Position numbers and translations under genes: made by a program. A DNA stretch of 64,000 nucleotides from Promicromonospora sukumoe (lineage in GTDB: Bacteria > Actinomycetota > Actinomycetes > Actinomycetales > Cellulomonadaceae), in the NCBI RefSeq assembly GCF_014137995.1, contig NZ_JACGWV010000001.1, positions 3,472,001-3,536,000 on the forward strand, given 5' to 3'. Shown here one piece after another: positions 61,915 through 64,000 of the stretch. The notes under the pieces were generated by a model, which had not been told where the DNA came from, ran no database searches, and saw nothing but the letters and a program-made list of their open reading frames with translations. Each line of letters starts with the position of its first letter. The first letter of the stretch is position 1.

Positions 61915-63336
61915 CTACGGCACGAGCCGGTGCAGGTCCCGCGGGAACGGAGTCACCTCACGGACGTTCGTCGCCCCCACGAGCCGCGCCACCCAGCGCT
62001 CCAGCCCGATGGCGAACCCGCCGTGCGGCGGCATGCCGTGCCGGAACGCCTCCAGGTAGGACGCGTACGACGCCGGGTCCTCGCCCCGGGCCTCGATCGC
62101 CGCCACGTAGTCGGCGTACCGGTGCAGGCGCTGCCCTCCCGTGACCAGCTCCAGGCCGCGGAACAGCAGGTCGAAGCTGTTGCTCCACCGGGATGCCTCC
62201 GGCCCAGAACCGGGCTCGGGGTGCGCGGACTCAGGGTGCGTGTAGAACGGCCGCTTCGCCATCGGGTACCCCTCGACCGCGACGAAGTCGGACCCGTGCT
62301 CGGCCAGCGCCCACTGCCCCAGGGCGCGCTCGTGCTCGGGCGCGAGGTCCGGCTCGTCGGCAGGCGCGCCGACCAGCTCCAGGGCGTCGGCGAAGTGCAG
62401 CACCGGGAACCGGTCCGGCACCTTCGGCACCTCGACGCCGAGCCGCTCGGCGGCCCCGGACGCGCGGACGGCGTCGGCCATCCCGGCCAGCACGTCGCGC
62501 AGGACGGCCAGCACGTCGCGGTGGTCGCGCACGAACCCGAGCTCGACGTCGAGCGAGCGGTACTCCGCGAGGTGCCGCACCGTGTCGTGCGGCTCGGCCC
62601 GGAACACGGGCCCCACCTCGTAGACCCGCTCGAAGACGCCGACCAGCTGCTGCTTGTAGAACTGCGGCGACTGCGCCAGGTAGGCGGGCCGGCCGAAGTA
62701 GTCGACGGGGAACACGTTCGCCCCCGACTCCGTGGCCGTGCCGACCAGCTTGGGCGTGCAGACCTCGGTGAAGCCCGCGGCGTCGAGCGTCGCGCGGAAC
62801 CCGCGCAGGCTCGCGGCCGCGACCTCCCAGCGCGCCTTCTGGGCGGGGTGCCGCCAGGCGACAGCGGCGTGGTCGAGCAGCGTGGGCAGCGCGGCGGTCA
62901 GAGTGGGCCGCCAGAGCTCGACGGGCGGGGTCTCGGCGAGGTCCGTGAGCGGCGTGATCACCGGTCCGGACTCGCCGCTTCCGGCGTCGCTCGTCCCAGC
63001 ACTGGCCGGCCCGGTGATCTCCACGCCGCCGGGTGCCTGCGGGTTCGCGGTGACCGTGCCGTTCACCTCCACGGTGGTCTCCTCGGGCGGCACGTCCGGC
63101 GCCCCGTGTCCGACGCCGTCCGGTCCCGCAGCGGTCCGGATCACCACCTGGGCGAGGCCGGTGCGGTCGCGCAGCACCAGGAACGTCACGGTCGAGAGCT
63201 CCCGACGGCGGTGCACCCAGCCCTGCAGCCGCACGGCCGTCCCCGGCGGGACGGACGGCAGGTCGCGGGCGAGAGTGCGGGCGGGCGCGGAAACACTCGG
63301 GGACGTGCTCGGGTACGGCAAGGGTGGTCTCATCAT
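61915..63336 (-). CDS. aspS2: aspartyl-tRNA synthetase, archaeal/AspS2 type
   Basis: A 473-residue class IIb synthetase. The N-terminal OB fold includes VRLQGWVHRRRELSTVTFLVLRD. Motif 2 reads FRAEPHDTVRHLAEYRSLDVELGF, the Asp pattern rather than the Asn one, and motif 3 reads GFAIGLERWVARL. The GAD insertion of bacterial AspRS is absent, so this is the shorter archaeal form, often non-discriminating between tRNA-Asp and tRNA-Asn. A low-complexity segment lies near residues 100-125. Two ATGs (63331-63336) follow GGAGGA; the second has better spacing. A T-box-like leader precedes it. Confidence 0.9.
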   Translation of the reverse strand: MMRPPLPYPSTSPSVSAPARTLARDLPSVPPGTAVRLQGWVHRRRELSTVTFLVLRDRTGLAQVVIRTAAGPDGVGHGAPDVPPEETTVEVNGTVTANPQAPGGVEITGPASAGTSDAGSGESGPVITPLTDLAETPPVELWRPTLTAALPTLLDHAAVAWRHPAQKARWEVAAASLRGFRATLDAAGFTEVCTPKLVGTATESGANVFPVDYFGRPAYLAQSPQFYKQQLVGVFERVYEVGPVFRAEPHDTVRHLAEYRSLDVELGFVRDHRDVLAVLRDVLAGMADAVRASGAAERLGVEVPKVPDRFPVLHFADALELVGAPADEPDLAPEHERALGQWALAEHGSDFVAVEGYPMAKRPFYTHPESAHPEPGSGPEASRWSNSFDLLFRGLELVTGGQRLHRYADYVAAIEARGEDPASYASYLEAFRHGMPPHGGFAIGLERWVARLVGATNVREVTPFPRDLHRLVP

Positions 63337-63555
63337 TCCTCCAGCAGGCGCAGGCCCTGGAGGAGCGGGCGGGGGCTAGGTCGCGGTGCCACCACTCCTT
63401 TGCCGGGAAGCCCCGGCCTCTCGTCGGTACGCCGCACGCGCGGGTGGCCGCTCGCCCGGCGGACCGGGCCGAGGTGCGTCACGCCTCACGCTCACCACGG
63501 CACACGCTATGCCCGACGGCGTCCGGCCCGCCACAGGTTTGCGGCTCACCACGAC
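63337..63555 (-). promoter_or_regulatory. T-box riboswitch upstream of aspS2, translational type
   Basis: Read on the minus strand, the leader holds the T-box core GGTGGCACCGCGA at 63382-63394, the sequence that binds the tRNA acceptor end. A stem GCCGGG/CCCGGC lies just before it at 63403-63418. Just after it a hairpin (63337-63344 with 63357-63364) hides the GGAGGA ribosome-binding site. TGGC would pair with a G discriminator base, which both tRNA-Asp and tRNA-Asn have. The specifier codon is not certain; a GAC at 63478-63480 is a candidate. Uncharged tRNA should open the hairpin and raise AspRS translation. Confidence 0.75.
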
Positions 63556-63625
63556 AGCACAGCCGCGACGGCACATCCAGAACAGCACGCCAGCAGAGCA
63601 CGCCGGCACAGCACGCCCGCGCGCG

Positions 63626-64000
63626 TCAGCCCCGGCCCGCGCCGGCGTCGAGTCCCGCGAGCCACGCCAGCACGGCGCGGCCGACCGCGGCGTCGTCCTC
63701 CAGGGGCACGAGGTGACCGCGCCCGGGAAAGGCGACCACCTCGGGGCTGCCGCCGTCGGAGTCCGCGGGCAGGAGGTCGCGCAGCCGTCCGGCCTGCTCG
63801 AACGGTATCCACGGGTCGTCCTCGGCCCAGCCGATCCGGACCGGGCAGCGCACGTCGCCGAGCCGGCTCACGATCGGCGCGGTGTGCTCGGGCGAGAGCT
63901 GGGCGATCTGGCGGTAGAAGGCAGCCTGTCCGACGTCGTCGAGCCAGGGTTCGGCGAGCATGCCGACGACGTCGGCGGCGAGCGCGTGGTTCGCGGCGCC
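63626..64000 (-). CDS. alpha/beta hydrolase, C-terminal part (5' end beyond window)
   Basis: The last 124 residues of an alpha/beta hydrolase; the start lies beyond the right edge. The cap-to-core transition AAFYRQIAQLSPEHTAPIVSRL is followed by CPVRIGWAEDDPWIPFEQAGRL, with the likely catalytic Asp, and VVAFPGRGHLVPLEDD with the catalytic His. The nucleophile Ser is outside the window. Substrate unknown. Confidence 0.85.
   Translation of the reverse strand, partial: GAANHALAADVVGMLAEPWLDDVGQAAFYRQIAQLSPEHTAPIVSRLGDVRCPVRIGWAEDDPWIPFEQAGRLRDLLPADSDGGSPEVVAFPGRGHLVPLEDDAAVGRAVLAWLAGLDAGAGRG

Noticed and set aside
58181..62059. Long plus-strand reading frame of about 1290 codons
   Set aside because: It lies opposite the DUF4132 gene and has the composition of an antisense shadow without any domain.

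Overview
The window is about 64 kb of very GC-rich, densely coding DNA. Gene content points to a high-GC Gram-positive actinobacterium, most likely a micrococcal soil lineage near Cellulosimicrobium, Promicromonospora or Cellulomonas; the family-level guess is inference. Supporting features are polyphosphate glucokinase, GlnA2 next to GlnE, an ECF41 sigma factor, a DUF222/HNH endonuclease, a LAxTG (sortase E-type) surface protein, and an actinobacterial RNase P RNA. Many starts are GTG or TTG, and many genes overlap by ATGA or GTGA.

Layout. 0-3.3 kb: the end of a MoxR ATPase gene with three uncharacterised genes. 3.4-14.8 kb: an Otr(A)/TetM-like ribosome-protection GTPase, an esterase, glnE and glnA2, panB, ppgK, a STAS protein and a DUF3467 protein. 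14.9-22.5 kb: a HelD/HelR-like helicase, an FAD oxidoreductase coupled to an ECF41 sigma factor, a histidine phosphatase, a membrane protein and glutamate decarboxylase. 22.5-24.4 kb: a wall-anchored VaFE surface protein.

24.6-35.8 kb looks accessory. It holds short unknown genes, an AAA ATPase, an APH(6)-like kinase, a frameshifted gene and its truncated paralogue, and a tRNA 3'-end fragment. It also holds a CYP157-like P450 that has lost the ExxR arginine, followed by a cytochrome P450 fused to an enoyl-CoA hydratase. It ends in a duplicated crotonase fragment and a decayed tyrosine-recombinase tail beside rnpB (35.83-36.23 kb, minus strand).

36.3-49.7 kb returns to housekeeping: a tautomerase, yaaA, an MFS transporter, a phosphatase/zinc-ribbon pair, a Nif3-like protein, the luxS-mtn methyl-cycle operon, a dialkylglycine decarboxylase with its LysR regulator, a family A DNA polymerase carrying a long Gly/Asp/Arg repeat, and the HNH endonuclease. 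49.8-61.7 kb is a five-gene cassette (DUF4132, MoxR-type AAA, DUF5682, VWA, SWIM zinc finger). It has the same families in the same order as yehI-yehL-yehM-yehP-yehQ of E. coli, a conserved set without a known function. 61.9-63.6 kb carries an archaeal-type aspartyl-tRNA synthetase preceded by what reads as a translational T-box riboswitch. The right edge cuts an alpha/beta hydrolase.

Several intergenic regions hold long, nearly perfect inverted repeats (22-27 bp arms) that belong to at least three sequence families. Most sit just 3' of a gene. Several proteins also carry in-frame low-complexity inserts.
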